A stretch of DNA of 64,000 nt. Origin: Paenibacillus cymbidii. Its GTDB lineage: Bacteria > Bacillota > Bacilli > Paenibacillales > NBRC-103111. The DNA lies in contig NZ_SHLX01000039.1 of the NCBI RefSeq assembly GCF_004764705.1, positions 1-64,000 of the forward strand, in the 5' to 3' direction. Of the stretch, positions 16,246 to 25,911 are shown one piece after another. Positions within the stretch are counted from its first letter, which is position 1; each line of letters starts with the position of its first letter. A program made the position numbers and the translations under genes. Below the pieces are notes generated by a model, which worked only from the letters and a program-made list of their open reading frames with translations, did not search any database and was not told where the DNA came from.

Positions 16246-17229
16246 CTAAAGCAGTTCGCGACGAAGTTGATCCGCCGACTTCGGCGAAAGATAGCCGATC
16301 GGAAGGTCGAAAATCGTTTTGGCGCCTTTAACGCCGTCCCGGCTCATCCGGTAGCCGGCTCTCGCGCATGCGACAAGCACGCTTGAAGTAAACTCGGGAT
16401 TGCTTCCGAGCGTCAGGCCGAATTCGACGATTTGTTTCGTTCCTTCCCCCGTCACCCCGCTGCGGATCACAAAGCCGCCGTGCGGCATGCCGCTGTGATT
16501 CGCGCGCAGCTCATCCTCCGTGATGAAAGTAACGGTCGTATCGTAGTCGGAGAAATAGTTGGGCATCGTAACGATAGCAGAAGTAATGTCGTCTTTGTTT
16601 GCGCCTTCTTCGGCAACAACGAAACATTGTCTCACATGCTTCTCGCGCGTATCAAGCTCCGGCGTTTCGCCGGAACGGATGCGGCCGATGGCCGCTTGCA
16701 CGGGAATCGTATATTGAACGCCTGCCTTGACGCCCGGCACGCGGCGGATCGCGTCCGAATGACCCTGGCTGACGCCTTTGCCCCAGAACGTGTAGTTATG
16801 GCCTTCCGGAAGAATCGCTTCCGCCAGCAAGCGGTTCAGCGAGAACAGGCCGGGATCCCAACCGGTCGATATGATGCTGAGCTTGCCGCCTTCTTGCGCC
16901 GCGGCGTTGACCGCGTCATAAAAGGCCGGAATTTTCGCATGCGTATCGTAGCTGTCCACGGTATTGAACATACGAGCCATCCGCGGCGTTTGCTCCGGAA
17001 GATCCGTCGCCGAACCGCCGCATAGAATCATCACATCGATGATGCCTATGTACTGCTCTGCAGCGGAAATATGCTCGAAACGGACGCCGGGCGCGCCAAT
17101 CATTTGCTCAGGCTGCCTGCGGGTGAAAATGGCCTCCAGTTCCATATCCGGGTTTTGCGCGATTGCTTTTTCTACCCCTTTGCCCAGGTTCCCATAGCCT
17201 ACGATTCCAATCTTGATCGCTTTTTGCAC
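16246..17229 (-). CDS. ddh: meso-Diaminopimelate dehydrogenase
   Basis: A 327-residue NADPH-dependent dehydrogenase that makes meso-diaminopimelate from tetrahydrodipicolinate in one step of the lysine/peptidoglycan pathway. The Rossmann motif is IGIVGYGNLGKGV; characteristic Ddh segments are CGGSATDLPEQTP, NTVDSYDTHAKIP and STGWDPGLFSLNR, and FWGKGVSQGHSDA. Start GTG 17229 is placed eight bases after GGAGG; a TTG further upstream would contain that site. Length agrees with the family (about 326). Confidence 0.95.
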   Translation of the reverse strand: MQKAIKIGIVGYGNLGKGVEKAIAQNPDMELEAIFTRRQPEQMIGAPGVRFEHISAAEQYIGIIDVMILCGGSATDLPEQTPRMARMFNTVDSYDTHAKIPAFYDAVNAAAQEGGKLSIISTGWDPGLFSLNRLLAEAILPEGHNYTFWGKGVSQGHSDAIRRVPGVKAGVQYTIPVQAAIGRIRSGETPELDTREKHVRQCFVVAEEGANKDDITSAIVTMPNYFSDYDTTVTFITEDELRANHSGMPHGGFVIRSGVTGEGTKQIVEFGLTLGSNPEFTSSVLVACARAGYRMSRDGVKGAKTIFDLPIGYLSPKSADQLRRELL

Positions 17230-17395
17230 GGTCAGAACCTCCAAGTTCGAATCATCGTTGCGATTTCATCGTTCTCATCAAGTATAAAGACTTGCGACGA
17301 AAAGTAAACCAAGCGTTGAAAGGCGCCTTTGCGGTACAACTGGCGAAGGAATGGGGAGCCGGGACGATCATCGGCACGGCAAGCGAAAGCGCGCC

Positions 17396-17429
17396 AAAAA
17401 GCTCCTGCCGGCACAAACCTGGCAGGAGC
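17396..17429 (-). terminator. Terminator after the ROK kinase gene
   Basis: On the minus strand arms GCTCCTGCC and GGCAGGAGC around an 11-nt loop are followed by five T residues, 33 bp after the kinase stop codon. Confidence 0.85.
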
Positions 17430-17462
17430 GAGGTTCTGCTTGCTCCTTGACGGCTTATCGCG

Positions 17463-18335
17463 CTACAATGCCGCGCCTTTGGCGAGCAGCAGCGAACCGA
17501 CGAGGCCGGCTTTGTCGCCGAGTCCCGGCGGCACGATGTAGGAATCGATGCCGCCGGTGATTTCGTCGCGCTGCACATAACCTTTCAGCATGTCCAGCGT
17601 GATCTGCCGCACGAGCGGGAACATGTGGCGCTGGTGCATCACCCCGCCGCCGAGAATGATTTTTTTGGGCGACAAGATCAGCACAAGATTGACCACCGCC
17701 TGCGCCAAATAGTAGGCTTCCATCTCCCAGACGCGCGCGTCGTCCGCCAGCTCCGCGCCTTTGCGCCCCCAGCGCGCCTCGATTGCCGGTCCCGCCGCCA
17801 TTCCTTCCAGACAGTCGGCATGGTACGGGCACTTGCCTTCGTAACGATCCTCCGGATGGCGCTTCACGAGGATGTGCCCCATCTCGGGATGAAGCAAGCC
17901 GTGCAGCAGCTTGCCTTCGGCGACCACACCCGCGCCGATGCCGGTGCCGATCGTCATGTAAACGCAGCTGTCGAGCCCGGCCGCCGCGCCGAACGTCGCT
18001 TCCCCAAGCGCCGCCGCGTTGACGTCCGTATCGAAGCCGACCGGCACGCCAAGCTCCCGCTGCATCGCCTGCAGCAGGTTAAAATTCGCCCACGCCAGCT
18101 TCGGCGTTGTCGTGATCGATCCATACGCCGGGCTGTTCCGGTTCAGCTCGACCGGGCCGAAGCTGCCGATGCCAAGCGCCTCGATCGCCTTCCCGCGGAA
18201 AAAACCGAGCATCGCCGCCACCGTTTCCTCCGGCGTTGTCGTCGGGAAGCTCGCCCGCTCCTCGATGCGCCCGGTTTCGTCGCCGATGCCGCATACCATT
18301 TTCGTGCCGCCTGCTTCTATCGCTCCAAGTCTCAT
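17463..18335 (-). CDS. ROK family fructokinase-like sugar kinase
   Basis: A 290-residue ROK kinase. Phosphate loop: GAIEAGGTKMVCGIG (4-18); catalytic Asp104 in DTDVNAAALGE; second ATP-binding loop TIGTGIGAGVV (128-138); zinc site HPEMGH (149-154) with Cys169, His172 and Cys175, arranged as in bacterial fructokinases such as ScrK/GmuE. ATG 18335 has AGGAGAG upstream and its own promoter at 18372-18400. It closes the GH88/ABC carbohydrate locus and probably phosphorylates fructose or mannose, though the imported sugar is not known. Confidence 0.88.
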   Translation of the reverse strand: MRLGAIEAGGTKMVCGIGDETGRIEERASFPTTTPEETVAAMLGFFRGKAIEALGIGSFGPVELNRNSPAYGSITTTPKLAWANFNLLQAMQRELGVPVGFDTDVNAAALGEATFGAAAGLDSCVYMTIGTGIGAGVVAEGKLLHGLLHPEMGHILVKRHPEDRYEGKCPYHADCLEGMAAGPAIEARWGRKGAELADDARVWEMEAYYLAQAVVNLVLILSPKKIILGGGVMHQRHMFPLVRQITLDMLKGYVQRDEITGGIDSYIVPPGLGDKAGLVGSLLLAKGAAL

Positions 18336-18371
18336 GCAACTGTCTCTCCTGTCCGTAATCGTATCTCTACT

Positions 18372-18400
18372 ATTGTAGACAGGGCGGCGAAGCTTGTCTA
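18372..18400 (-). promoter_or_regulatory. Promoter of the ROK kinase gene
   Basis: On the minus strand -35 TAGACA (18395-18400) and -10 TACAAT (18372-18377) have 17-bp spacing, between the AraC-regulator stop codon and the kinase start. Confidence 0.65.
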
Positions 18401-18427
18401 CGCCTTTTACGCGGTGCGCAGCCGCGC

Positions 18428-20647
18428 TCACTGGTACGTTTTGCGATAGTCGCCGGGGGTGGTGCCGACGGTTTTTTTGAACGCGCGAATGAACGACATC
18501 TGGTGCAGGTAGCCAATGCGCTCGGAAATTTCCTGGATCTGCAGCGTCGTCTCGCGCAGCAGCCGTTTGGCATGCTCCATACGGATCTGGCACAAATAAA
18601 CGACGAACTTCTCGCCGAATTCCTCCTTGAACAGCGTGCTCAGGCTGGACGCGTTCATATGGAATTGATCGCTGAGGCCGGCAAGGGACAAGTCGGGATC
18701 GCTGTAATGCTCCTCTATGTACGCCTTCACCTTCTGCACGACGGCCTGGTTGCCTTTGCTTTCGCGAATCGCTTCCATCTGCCGCGCGCAAGCGGCCAAC
18801 TGGCTGGCGTAGAACGATTCCAGCTCATCCAGCGTTTCGAGCTCGTCGGCCCGCTGCTCCCACGGATCGCGGAACTGGCGGTTCCACAGCTCCTGGTATT
18901 CCGGCGGCAGCTCCATCATTTCGCGATAAAAATAGTAATTCATGTAGTTCAGAATGCCGCCGATCTCTTCCTTCGGCAGCAGCATCCGCTTCAGGCCGGC
19001 GAACAGCAGCCCGAGCTGCTCCAACCAGCCGTCGCTGCCGACGCGAAACGCCTGGGCGATCGTACGCACGTACTGCAAATAAATGTACAGGTCGTCGTGC
19101 GACAGCAGCTCAATTTCCCAATGGCCGATGACCCGGTTGCTGCCGAGCGCCGACTTGTAGTCGAGCGCCCGCGCGGCCGTTTCGCAAGAGGAACTGATTC
19201 CGGCGATATCGCGGACCGTCGTGCCGATGCCGAACGTGACCGTCAACTGCAGGTTGTTCTGGATCCAGGCGCGCACCTGGTCAGCCTGCTCCAGCAAACG
19301 ACTGTCGGCATGAAGCGGCTGCTCCTCCTCCAAATAAAGCACATACAGCCGGTGATTCGTCAACCATTCCTGCCAAATGTGCAAGCCTGACGCTTTGGCC
19401 GTTTCGTCGACGACCTTGTTCAGAATGTATTTGAACAGCCCTTGATCCTTGCGGGAGTGCCGGCCGATAAAGTCGGCGTATTTGTCGATTTCGACGATGG
19501 CGGCGCTGGCGCAACCGAAGCCGCAAAGCCCGAGCTCGCCCAGCTCGGGGAGCAGCTCCGCCGCGTCGACGGCGCGGCTGCCTTCCGCCAGCTCGCGGAA
19601 CAGGCGCAGTCTGCGGTATTCGCGGTTGGCCCGGCTTTGCTGCTCGTAGTCGCTCGTCATTTCCATCATGCTGCTTAACGCGCGATCGATGTAACCGAGC
19701 TCGTCGACCGACGGCTCGCGGATGACCGGCCCGGCGGACCGCTGCTGGTTGTACTTCTGGATGCGCGACAGCATCGTTTCGATCGGCCGGTAGTTGCGGC
19801 GCGTCACGAAGATAACCCAGCCGATGCCGGCGATCATGGCGGCGAAACCGACGATGAACCAGCCGTTCGTCACATACAGCAGCAGTTGGCCGGCCCCGAG
19901 CGGTTTTAAGCTTCCATAATATTTCCATCCCGTATAGTCCGACACGTGTTCGATATCGTACCCGCGCGGCTCCGCCTGGGCCGCCTCGTACAAAACGCTG
20001 CCGCTGCCGTCCTTGACGGCGATCCGGTTCACTTCCGACTTGCCGTTGCTTTCGAAAAACTCCCGCACGGCGCCGACCCGAACGTTGATCACGAGCATGG
20101 CCATGCTTTTTCCTGTCAGCGGGATGCCTTTCGCCATCGAAATCACCTGGTTTTCTTCGATCGCGTCCGCCAGCGTGCGAAATTTGCGCGGCGCGCTCCA
20201 GCCGGCCATCGCCTTCGGATCGCCGATGAACCGCTCGATAAAAGCGCGATCGGCAAACTGCTCGATCGGCAGCTTCGTTTTGTCGCTGACGATCGTGCCG
20301 TCGCCGGTGCGGTAAATATAAACGGAATCGATCAGGCTGCTCGTCGCCATCATGCTCTGCAGCAGCTGGGACAGCTCGATAATAAACGCGGGATCGCTGT
20401 CCATGCCGGCGAACGAAGTCAGCTTGGAGTTGCGCGCGATCGACTCGATCATCATCATTTCCGTGGCGCGGAGGTACAGGTCCATGCTGTTTTGCAGGTT
20501 CTGCACATAAACGCGGCTCGATTTCATCGCTTCCTTGCGGGACAAGTCGTTCAACTGCACGATGCCGATAAAAGCGAACAAACAGACGATAAGAACCAGC
20601 ACCGGCAGGAACGACAGCAACGAACGATGAAACCAGTTTCTTCTCAT
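18428..20647 (-). CDS. AraC/YesN-type membrane-bound transcriptional regulator
   Basis: A 739-residue regulator. A signal-anchor helix (about 12-30) is followed by an extracytoplasmic Cache-like sensor (about 35-265), a second membrane helix (about 270-292), a linker and a middle region, and a C-terminal AraC DNA-binding domain (about 635-739) with two helix-turn-helix units (LSLAGLSDQFHMNASSLSTLFKEEFG and QEISERIGYLHQMSFIRAFKKTVG) and the final PGDYRK. AAGGAGA precedes ATG 20647. It follows the binding-protein gene of an ABC importer, the usual partner. Its likely targets are the three 31-bp sites near 24.6 and 25.9 kb (inference). Confidence 0.92.
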   Translation of the reverse strand: MRRNWFHRSLLSFLPVLVLIVCLFAFIGIVQLNDLSRKEAMKSSRVYVQNLQNSMDLYLRATEMMMIESIARNSKLTSFAGMDSDPAFIIELSQLLQSMMATSSLIDSVYIYRTGDGTIVSDKTKLPIEQFADRAFIERFIGDPKAMAGWSAPRKFRTLADAIEENQVISMAKGIPLTGKSMAMLVINVRVGAVREFFESNGKSEVNRIAVKDGSGSVLYEAAQAEPRGYDIEHVSDYTGWKYYGSLKPLGAGQLLLYVTNGWFIVGFAAMIAGIGWVIFVTRRNYRPIETMLSRIQKYNQQRSAGPVIREPSVDELGYIDRALSSMMEMTSDYEQQSRANREYRRLRLFRELAEGSRAVDAAELLPELGELGLCGFGCASAAIVEIDKYADFIGRHSRKDQGLFKYILNKVVDETAKASGLHIWQEWLTNHRLYVLYLEEEQPLHADSRLLEQADQVRAWIQNNLQLTVTFGIGTTVRDIAGISSSCETAARALDYKSALGSNRVIGHWEIELLSHDDLYIYLQYVRTIAQAFRVGSDGWLEQLGLLFAGLKRMLLPKEEIGGILNYMNYYFYREMMELPPEYQELWNRQFRDPWEQRADELETLDELESFYASQLAACARQMEAIRESKGNQAVVQKVKAYIEEHYSDPDLSLAGLSDQFHMNASSLSTLFKEEFGEKFVVYLCQIRMEHAKRLLRETTLQIQEISERIGYLHQMSFIRAFKKTVGTTPGDYRKTYQ

Positions 20648-20792
20648 GGCGAAATCTCCTTAAAGATTTTGCAATACTTTCCCGAATCCCATCCCGAGCA
20701 AAAACTTGCCTCGGAAGCATACGCTTAGCGGAAAAATGGACGAAAGCGGCGTTACCCTTATCATGACCGACGATCCGCCGGTAAAGCAAGAA

Positions 20793-20818
20793 GCAAGGCG
20801 AGGGAGAGCTCGCCTTGC
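20793..20818 (-). terminator. Terminator after the solute-binding protein gene
   Basis: Perfect 10-bp arms GCAAGGCGAG and CTCGCCTTGC around six bases lie seven bp after the binding-protein stop codon; a T-rich tract follows on the minus strand. It could reduce read-through into the AraC regulator gene and so lower its expression. Confidence 0.65.
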
Positions 20819-20824
20819 GCAGAC

Positions 20825-22507
20825 TTATTTTTTCAAATAGTTGTAGTAATCCTTCGTCAGGATGACGTCCTTCTTGTTGTCGGTGTACGCCTTCGCGTAG
20901 AAGTCGTCGACCTTCTTGCCGCCCGCCTTCTCCCACGCGTCCTTCGCGTCCTTCATCGCCTGGTCGACCGAATAGCCCGTTCCGCCTACGATCGCCTTCG
21001 TATAAATGTTCGTGATCGTGTTGACGGCGGTATTGTTGATGACGACCAGATCGTCGGTCAGGGTGACCGGCAGCACAACGGCCGGACTGGTCGGGCGATC
21101 CGCCGAAATGTACGCGTCGCGGCCTTGCTGGATCAGATCGAGATATGCCTTGTCGAGCGGTTTGGAAGCGTCAAGCGTGTTCGAGAACTCGACGCACTTG
21201 CCCATCAGCCCGGTTTGCGACAGCATCTGGAAGTCGCCGTTCCAGGAAAGCTCCTTTTTGTTCTTCTCCGCGTCGATCGGCTTCGGACAGCCGTCTGCGC
21301 CCATCTTGTAATGCACGCCCTCGAAGCCGTACGCCAGCGTCTTCTGCACCTCGTCGCTCATCATCCAGTCGACGTATTTCATGACGGCTTCGACGTTTTT
21401 GGCCGTGGCGTTGATCGCCGCCGTGAACTGCATGTAGCCGCCGCCCGCCGGCGAGAACTGGCCGAATTCCGACTTCGGCAACGGCAGAATCGCCACCTTC
21501 GCGTTCGGATCGTTCTTCATCAGCGTCTGGTATGCGCTGTAGCCGGCGCTGCCTTCCAGACCGCCCGTGCCCCAAATGCCGAGCTTGCCGTTGACGAAAT
21601 CCTGCTGCGCCTTGGCGCCGTTCTTGTCGGCGAAAATATCCTTGTCGACCACGCCGGCGTCGTACAGTTGCTTTTTCAACGCGATATTCGCTTTAGGCTG
21701 CTCCCAGGTGCGCACGTATTGATCGTTCTGGAGGAAGTACGACGAGATCGACATCGGCTCCGTACTCGATTGCCCGAGCCCGAAGAAGTAATCGATATCG
21801 AAGAACGTCGAGCCGAACGTGTCCTTTTTGCCGTTGCCGTCCGGGTCCTGATCGGCGAACGCCTGGGCCACCTTCACGTACTCTTCGGTCGTCTTCGGCA
21901 TCTGCAGATTCAACTTGTCTAGCCAGTCCTTGCGAATCATCAGGAAATGGTTCGTCGTAAACGGCGTCAGCCGGGCGATAAAAAACGTTTTGCCGTTGTA
22001 CCGGGTCAGCTTCTGCAGGTTGGGATTGCCGTCAAGCACCTTCTTGTAGGTCGTCGAATATTTGGCAATGGCGTCGTCCAGCGGGATAATTTGCCCCTTG
22101 GCGGCCAAATCTTTCATGTACGGGTTCGAAAATTCGAGAATAAGGTCGGGCGCCTGATTGGAGGCGAACAGCACGTTCCATTTCTCCGACGAATTGTTCC
22201 GCGGCACCGAAATGAAATCGACCTGCACCGGAGCGTTTTCGTTGATCCACTTGGTCCAGCGATTGTCGGTAATCGTGCCTTCCCCTTCGGGCACGTTGTT
22301 GCGGTCGTAAATCGACACGCTGATTTTCGGTTTGGGGCCTTTCGTTGCGACTGGCGTCACGCTCGCCGCAGCGCTCGTCGAAGCGCCGGCGGAAGGGCTT
22401 GCCGCGCCCTTCTCCTCCTTGTTGCTGCAAGCCGACAGCAGCAGGCTGCCGGCAGCCATAACGAGCAGCGATGATGTGAGCGCTTGTTTCCCGAGCTTCT
22501 TGTTCAT
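20825..22507 (-). CDS. Extracellular solute-binding lipoprotein of a carbohydrate ABC importer
   Basis: A 560-residue lipoprotein: signal peptide ending in the lipobox LLSAC (lipidated Cys about 26), a Ser/Ala/Pro-rich spacer (about 30-55), then a family 1 solute-binding fold of the long LplA/YtcQ class. It contains the calcium-site-like segment DQDPDGNGKKDTFG. It is followed downstream by its AraC regulator and preceded by two permeases; no ATPase is encoded nearby, so a shared MsmX/UgpC-type ATPase is expected, as usual for this class. The GH88 neighbour suggests oligosaccharides carrying unsaturated uronic acid as ligand (inference). Confidence 0.92.
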   Translation of the reverse strand: MNKKLGKQALTSSLLVMAAGSLLLSACSNKEEKGAASPSAGASTSAAASVTPVATKGPKPKISVSIYDRNNVPEGEGTITDNRWTKWINENAPVQVDFISVPRNNSSEKWNVLFASNQAPDLILEFSNPYMKDLAAKGQIIPLDDAIAKYSTTYKKVLDGNPNLQKLTRYNGKTFFIARLTPFTTNHFLMIRKDWLDKLNLQMPKTTEEYVKVAQAFADQDPDGNGKKDTFGSTFFDIDYFFGLGQSSTEPMSISSYFLQNDQYVRTWEQPKANIALKKQLYDAGVVDKDIFADKNGAKAQQDFVNGKLGIWGTGGLEGSAGYSAYQTLMKNDPNAKVAILPLPKSEFGQFSPAGGGYMQFTAAINATAKNVEAVMKYVDWMMSDEVQKTLAYGFEGVHYKMGADGCPKPIDAEKNKKELSWNGDFQMLSQTGLMGKCVEFSNTLDASKPLDKAYLDLIQQGRDAYISADRPTSPAVVLPVTLTDDLVVINNTAVNTITNIYTKAIVGGTGYSVDQAMKDAKDAWEKAGGKKVDDFYAKAYTDNKKDVILTKDYYNYLKK

Positions 22508-22678
22508 GTTCGGTACACTCCCCTGAATGTTAATTCTAGTGTAACAGGCGATAAGTCGGTCACGCTATTGCCAAAATCGCACCATCGAAACCAATCGAAA
22601 TTGTGACAGTCGGGCTTGCCGCTTGGCGGCCTCACCACCTTTCCTTTTTGCCCAAAAAAACCATTTCCGCTTCGCTCC

Positions 22679-23554
22679 TTACCCTTTGACCGCGCCGATC
22701 ATGACGCCTTTGACGAAATACTTTTGCAGGAACGGGTAAACGATCACCATCGGCAGCGTCATCATGATCACGCCCGCCGCCTTCAAGCCTTCCGGCGACA
22801 AGTTGGCCGCTTCTGCCGGCTGCTGGTTGGTCATTTCCTGCATCAGGCTCTGGTTCTGGATCATCTGCTGCACCATCACCGTCAGATTGACCTTCCTTGC
22901 GTCGTTCAAATAAATCAGCACGCTCATGAACGAATTCCAATGGGCAACGCCGTAAAACAGCGACAGCGCGGCAAGCACGGGAACCGACAGCGGCAGGACG
23001 ATCTGGGCGATCAGGCGCCATTCCGAGCAGCCGTCGATGCGCGACGCTTCCTCCAGCTCCTCGGGCAGCCCTTCGAAGAAGCTGCGCAGCACCATCAGAT
23101 TCCAGACGCTGATCAGGCCCGGCAGCCACAGCGCGCCGTACGTATTGACGAGCCCCAGGCTTCTGACCAGCAAATAGTTCGGGATCAGCCCGGCGCTGAA
23201 CAGCATCGTAAAGATGATCGCGAACGAATAAAACCGGCGGCCGATAAAATAACGCTTCGACAGCGGATACGCCGCCAGCACGGTGAATACCATGTTCAGC
23301 GCGGTGCCGACCGTCGTGATGACGACGCTGTTGCGAAAATCTCTCAGAATCGGCGTGCCGTTGATCAGCGCCTTGTAGCTGACGAAATCGATGTTCACCG
23401 GCCAGAAGCTGACGATGCCGGACATGAGAGCGACGCGGTCGCTGAGCGATAGCGCGAAAATATGGATCAGCGGCAGGATGCAGCTGGCGCCGATCATGAG
23501 CAGCGCGGCGGCGTTGACGAAGTGGAAGGCGCGATTGTCTTTGGCGGTTCTCAT
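22679..23554 (-). CDS. Carbohydrate ABC transporter permease (LplC/YtcP type)
   Basis: A 291-residue inner-membrane subunit with six helices. The EAA loop reads EEASRIDGCSEWRLIAQIVLPLSVPVL (about 178-204), which docks the ATPase. The C-terminus ends FVKGVMIGAVKG, the typical end of this family. Start ATG 23554 has GAGGAGG upstream at long spacing. It lies 19 bp after the other permease gene. Confidence 0.92.
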   Translation of the reverse strand: MRTAKDNRAFHFVNAAALLMIGASCILPLIHIFALSLSDRVALMSGIVSFWPVNIDFVSYKALINGTPILRDFRNSVVITTVGTALNMVFTVLAAYPLSKRYFIGRRFYSFAIIFTMLFSAGLIPNYLLVRSLGLVNTYGALWLPGLISVWNLMVLRSFFEGLPEELEEASRIDGCSEWRLIAQIVLPLSVPVLAALSLFYGVAHWNSFMSVLIYLNDARKVNLTVMVQQMIQNQSLMQEMTNQQPAEAANLSPEGLKAAGVIMMTLPMVIVYPFLQKYFVKGVMIGAVKG

Positions 23555-23573
23555 GTTGGTGCGATACTCCTCC

Positions 23574-24506
23574 TCACCACAAGCCTTGGCCGAACCGGCG
23601 GGCAATGGCGTTCGCCGCGATGACGAATACCAGGCCGACGATCGATTCGAACAGCCCCATCGCCGAAGCGAGGCTGAACTGGGCTTGTTGAATGCCGATT
23701 TTGTACATAAAGGTGCTGATGACTTCGGAAATTTCCGCTACCGCGTTGTTCTGCAGCACGTACACCTGGTCGAAGCCTACTTCCATCAGGTGGCCGATTT
23801 TCAGAATAAGCATGATAACGATCGTCGGCAAAATGCCGGGAATCGTAATGCGCCGAATTTGCTGCCATTTGTTCGCGCCGTCGATGTTCGCCGCCTCGTA
23901 CAGGCTCGGATCGATCGACGTCAGCGCGGCCAAATAAATGATCGCCGACCAGCCGGCTTCCTTCCAGACACCGGACGCGACGTAGATCGACACCCAGGAA
24001 GCGTCCTTGTACAGGAACGGATACGTGCTGCCGGTCGCCCATTCCATCACGTGGTTGATCGTGCCCGTGCTCTGGGAGAATACGGTGACGATGATGCCGC
24101 CGATGATGACCCAGTTCAGAAAATGCGGCAAATACACGAACGTCTGGATCGTACGCCGGAAAAAAGCCCGGCGCGCTTCGTTCAGCATAAGCGCCAGCAG
24201 AATCGGGATCGGGAAGCCGATTGCGATGCTGAGCCCGCTGAGCAGAAACGTGTTGCGGATGATGACGAGCATGGCGTGGTTGTCCGCGATCATCTTGAAC
24301 ATGTCCAGCCCGACCCAGGGGCTGCCCCAGATGCCTTTGATGAAGCTGTACTTCTTGAACGCGATCACCAGGCCAAGCATCGGCACGTACTTGAAAATCA
24401 GGAAGAAGGCGATGACCGGCAGGAACATGATGTAGAGCGGAATGTTTTGCCGCAGCAGCCGTTTCGAAATTCGGGCCGCCGGCGCCGCGGGTTGCGTTTT
24501 TCCCAT
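23574..24506 (-). CDS. Carbohydrate ABC transporter permease (LplB/YtcO type)
   Basis: A 310-residue permease with six helices; N-terminal marker FKYVPMLGLVIAFKKYSFIKGIWGS and the EAA loop EAANIDGANKWQQIRRITIPGI. First gene of the permease-permease-binding protein-AraC set. Two copies of a 31/32-bp putative operator lie 80 and 136 bp upstream of its start, which argues for a separate promoter from GH88. Confidence 0.92.
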   Translation of the reverse strand: MGKTQPAAPAARISKRLLRQNIPLYIMFLPVIAFFLIFKYVPMLGLVIAFKKYSFIKGIWGSPWVGLDMFKMIADNHAMLVIIRNTFLLSGLSIAIGFPIPILLALMLNEARRAFFRRTIQTFVYLPHFLNWVIIGGIIVTVFSQSTGTINHVMEWATGSTYPFLYKDASWVSIYVASGVWKEAGWSAIIYLAALTSIDPSLYEAANIDGANKWQQIRRITIPGILPTIVIMLILKIGHLMEVGFDQVYVLQNNAVAEISEVISTFMYKIGIQQAQFSLASAMGLFESIVGLVFVIAANAIARRFGQGLW

Positions 24507-24585
24507 CGGTGTCTCCTCTCGTTTGGCGGCTTGCTGCTTGCCGCTTGTTGCATGGGCTCATCGTAGGGCATGGCGGCGGCGCGGC

Positions 24586-24616
24586 GCAATATACACGATT
24601 TTGCCGGGTTAACAGG
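24586..24616 (-). promoter_or_regulatory. 31-bp putative AraC-type operator, copy 1
   Basis: On the minus strand two direct half-sites, TGTTAACCCG and TGTATATTGC, have a 19-bp phase with GCAAAATCG between. The same design occurs at 24642-24673 and 25912-25942. Downstream, a TGCCCTACGAT sequence at a similar distance as in copy 3 may be the -10 region. Confidence 0.5.
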
Positions 24617-24641
24617 CTTGCCGCTGCCGGTTTCGCGCCGG

Positions 24642-24673
24642 GCGATAGACCGATTTTTGGGCGATATACATGG
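24642..24673 (-). promoter_or_regulatory. 31-bp putative AraC-type operator, copy 2
   Basis: On the minus strand half-sites TGTATATCGC and GGTCTATCGC with the same phase lie between the GH88 stop and the permease start. Two sites in tandem 56 bp apart upstream of the permease suggest cooperative binding. Confidence 0.5.
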
Positions 24674-24693
24674 CGTGGTGGCCGAGTATGCGA

Positions 24694-25824
24694 TTATCGC
24701 TGCGGCTGGGGCGACCAGAAGGAAGAGTGGCCGCGCAGCTTGGCGAGCGCTTCCATATAGAAGAAGTCGCCGTAAATCAGCGGCCGGTCGACATTCTGGC
24801 CCATCGGCAGGTTGCCCGTGCCGTGGAGCAAAATCGCTTCCTCGTCGTCACCCGCACGGTAGCGGTCGGTTAACGAGCGGAGGATGGCAGTGGCTTGCTC
24901 ACGGTATTCGGCTTGTTTATCGCCGTGGACAGCGGCGGCCAGGTCGAGCAGTCCGCTGGCGGCGATGGCGGCGGCGCTTGAGTCTTTGGGCGCTTGTTCT
25001 TGCGCGGCCGCGGGCAGGCGAAAATCCCAATAGGGGATGCGATCCTCCGGCAAGTTGGCGAGGAAAAAAGCTGCCGCCCGTTCGGAGGCGTCGCGGAATT
25101 CGGCGCGGCCTGTGTGCGCGTGGCTGAGCGCCGCGCCGTAGATCGCCCAGGCCGCGCCGCGCGCCCAGGCCGAACCGTCGGCGTAGCCTTGCCCGCCGAG
25201 CGTGCCGAGCCGTTCGCCCGTCTCCGGGTCGAAGCGGACGATATGGTGCGCCGAGCCGTCCGGGCGGATGAAGTGGCGGACCGCCGTTTCGGCGTGGGCA
25301 GTCGCGATATGGCGGAAGCGCGGATCGTCCGCGTGTTTGGCCGCCCAATGCAGCAGCGGCAAATTCATCAAACAGTCAATGATCGCCCAGCCGGTCCGTT
25401 CCGGATGGTTCCAGGCGCGGATGAACCGGCCGTTGATGTTGAAGCGGCCCGCCAGGTGGCTGGCGGCCGTCATCGCCCGGCGCGCGGACGCGGCGCTGCC
25501 GGTGATTTGCCAATTGGCAAGCGATGTCAGCGTCCACATGAAGCCCATGTCGTGGTCGAGCCGGCCGACATCGGCCAGCACCTCGTCCATCCGCTCCTCG
25601 CACGCTTCCGCCAGCTGCTTCAGCCGCGGCTCACCTCCGTCGCGGTAAAGCAGCCACAACAGGCCCGGCCAGAATCCGGCCGTCCAGTAGGAGGGCGCCG
25701 TTACCTGGTAGCGGCCGTCGTGCGAGCCGTGCGGGAATTCCGCTCCGATGCGCCGGCTCGTGCGGGCGGCAATTTTGCGGGCCGCCGCGTCCCAGGCGTC
25801 CTGGATCCATGCTTCCGTATGCAT
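24694..25824 (-). CDS. Unsaturated glucuronyl hydrolase, glycoside hydrolase family 88
   Basis: A 376-residue cytosolic enzyme that hydrates and releases the unsaturated uronic acid left at the non-reducing end of oligosaccharides by polysaccharide lyases. It follows Bacillus GL1 unsaturated glucuronyl hydrolase closely in length and blocks: YWTAGFWPGLLWLLY, RLDHDMGFMWTL (catalytic-region Asp of the first motif), AIIDCLMNLPLLHWA (catalytic Asp), GYADGSAWARGAAWAIYG, DSSAAAIAASGLL and IYGDFFYMEAL. No signal peptide, so it acts on imported oligosaccharides. ATG 24694-25824 is read from the start at 25824; TTG 25845 and GTG 25836 are possible. It precedes the ABC genes on the same strand with an operator copy upstream. 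Confidence 0.9.
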   Translation of the reverse strand: MHTEAWIQDAWDAAARKIAARTSRRIGAEFPHGSHDGRYQVTAPSYWTAGFWPGLLWLLYRDGGEPRLKQLAEACEERMDEVLADVGRLDHDMGFMWTLTSLANWQITGSAASARRAMTAASHLAGRFNINGRFIRAWNHPERTGWAIIDCLMNLPLLHWAAKHADDPRFRHIATAHAETAVRHFIRPDGSAHHIVRFDPETGERLGTLGGQGYADGSAWARGAAWAIYGAALSHAHTGRAEFRDASERAAAFFLANLPEDRIPYWDFRLPAAAQEQAPKDSSAAAIAASGLLDLAAAVHGDKQAEYREQATAILRSLTDRYRAGDDEEAILLHGTGNLPMGQNVDRPLIYGDFFYMEALAKLRGHSSFWSPQPQR

Positions 25825-25911
25825 AAGTTCATACACTCCCGTCAATTGTTGTGGTGAAGCGCCGCTTTTGGCGTTGGCGCCCCACTACCATAGGGCATCG
25901 CTTGCGTGCGA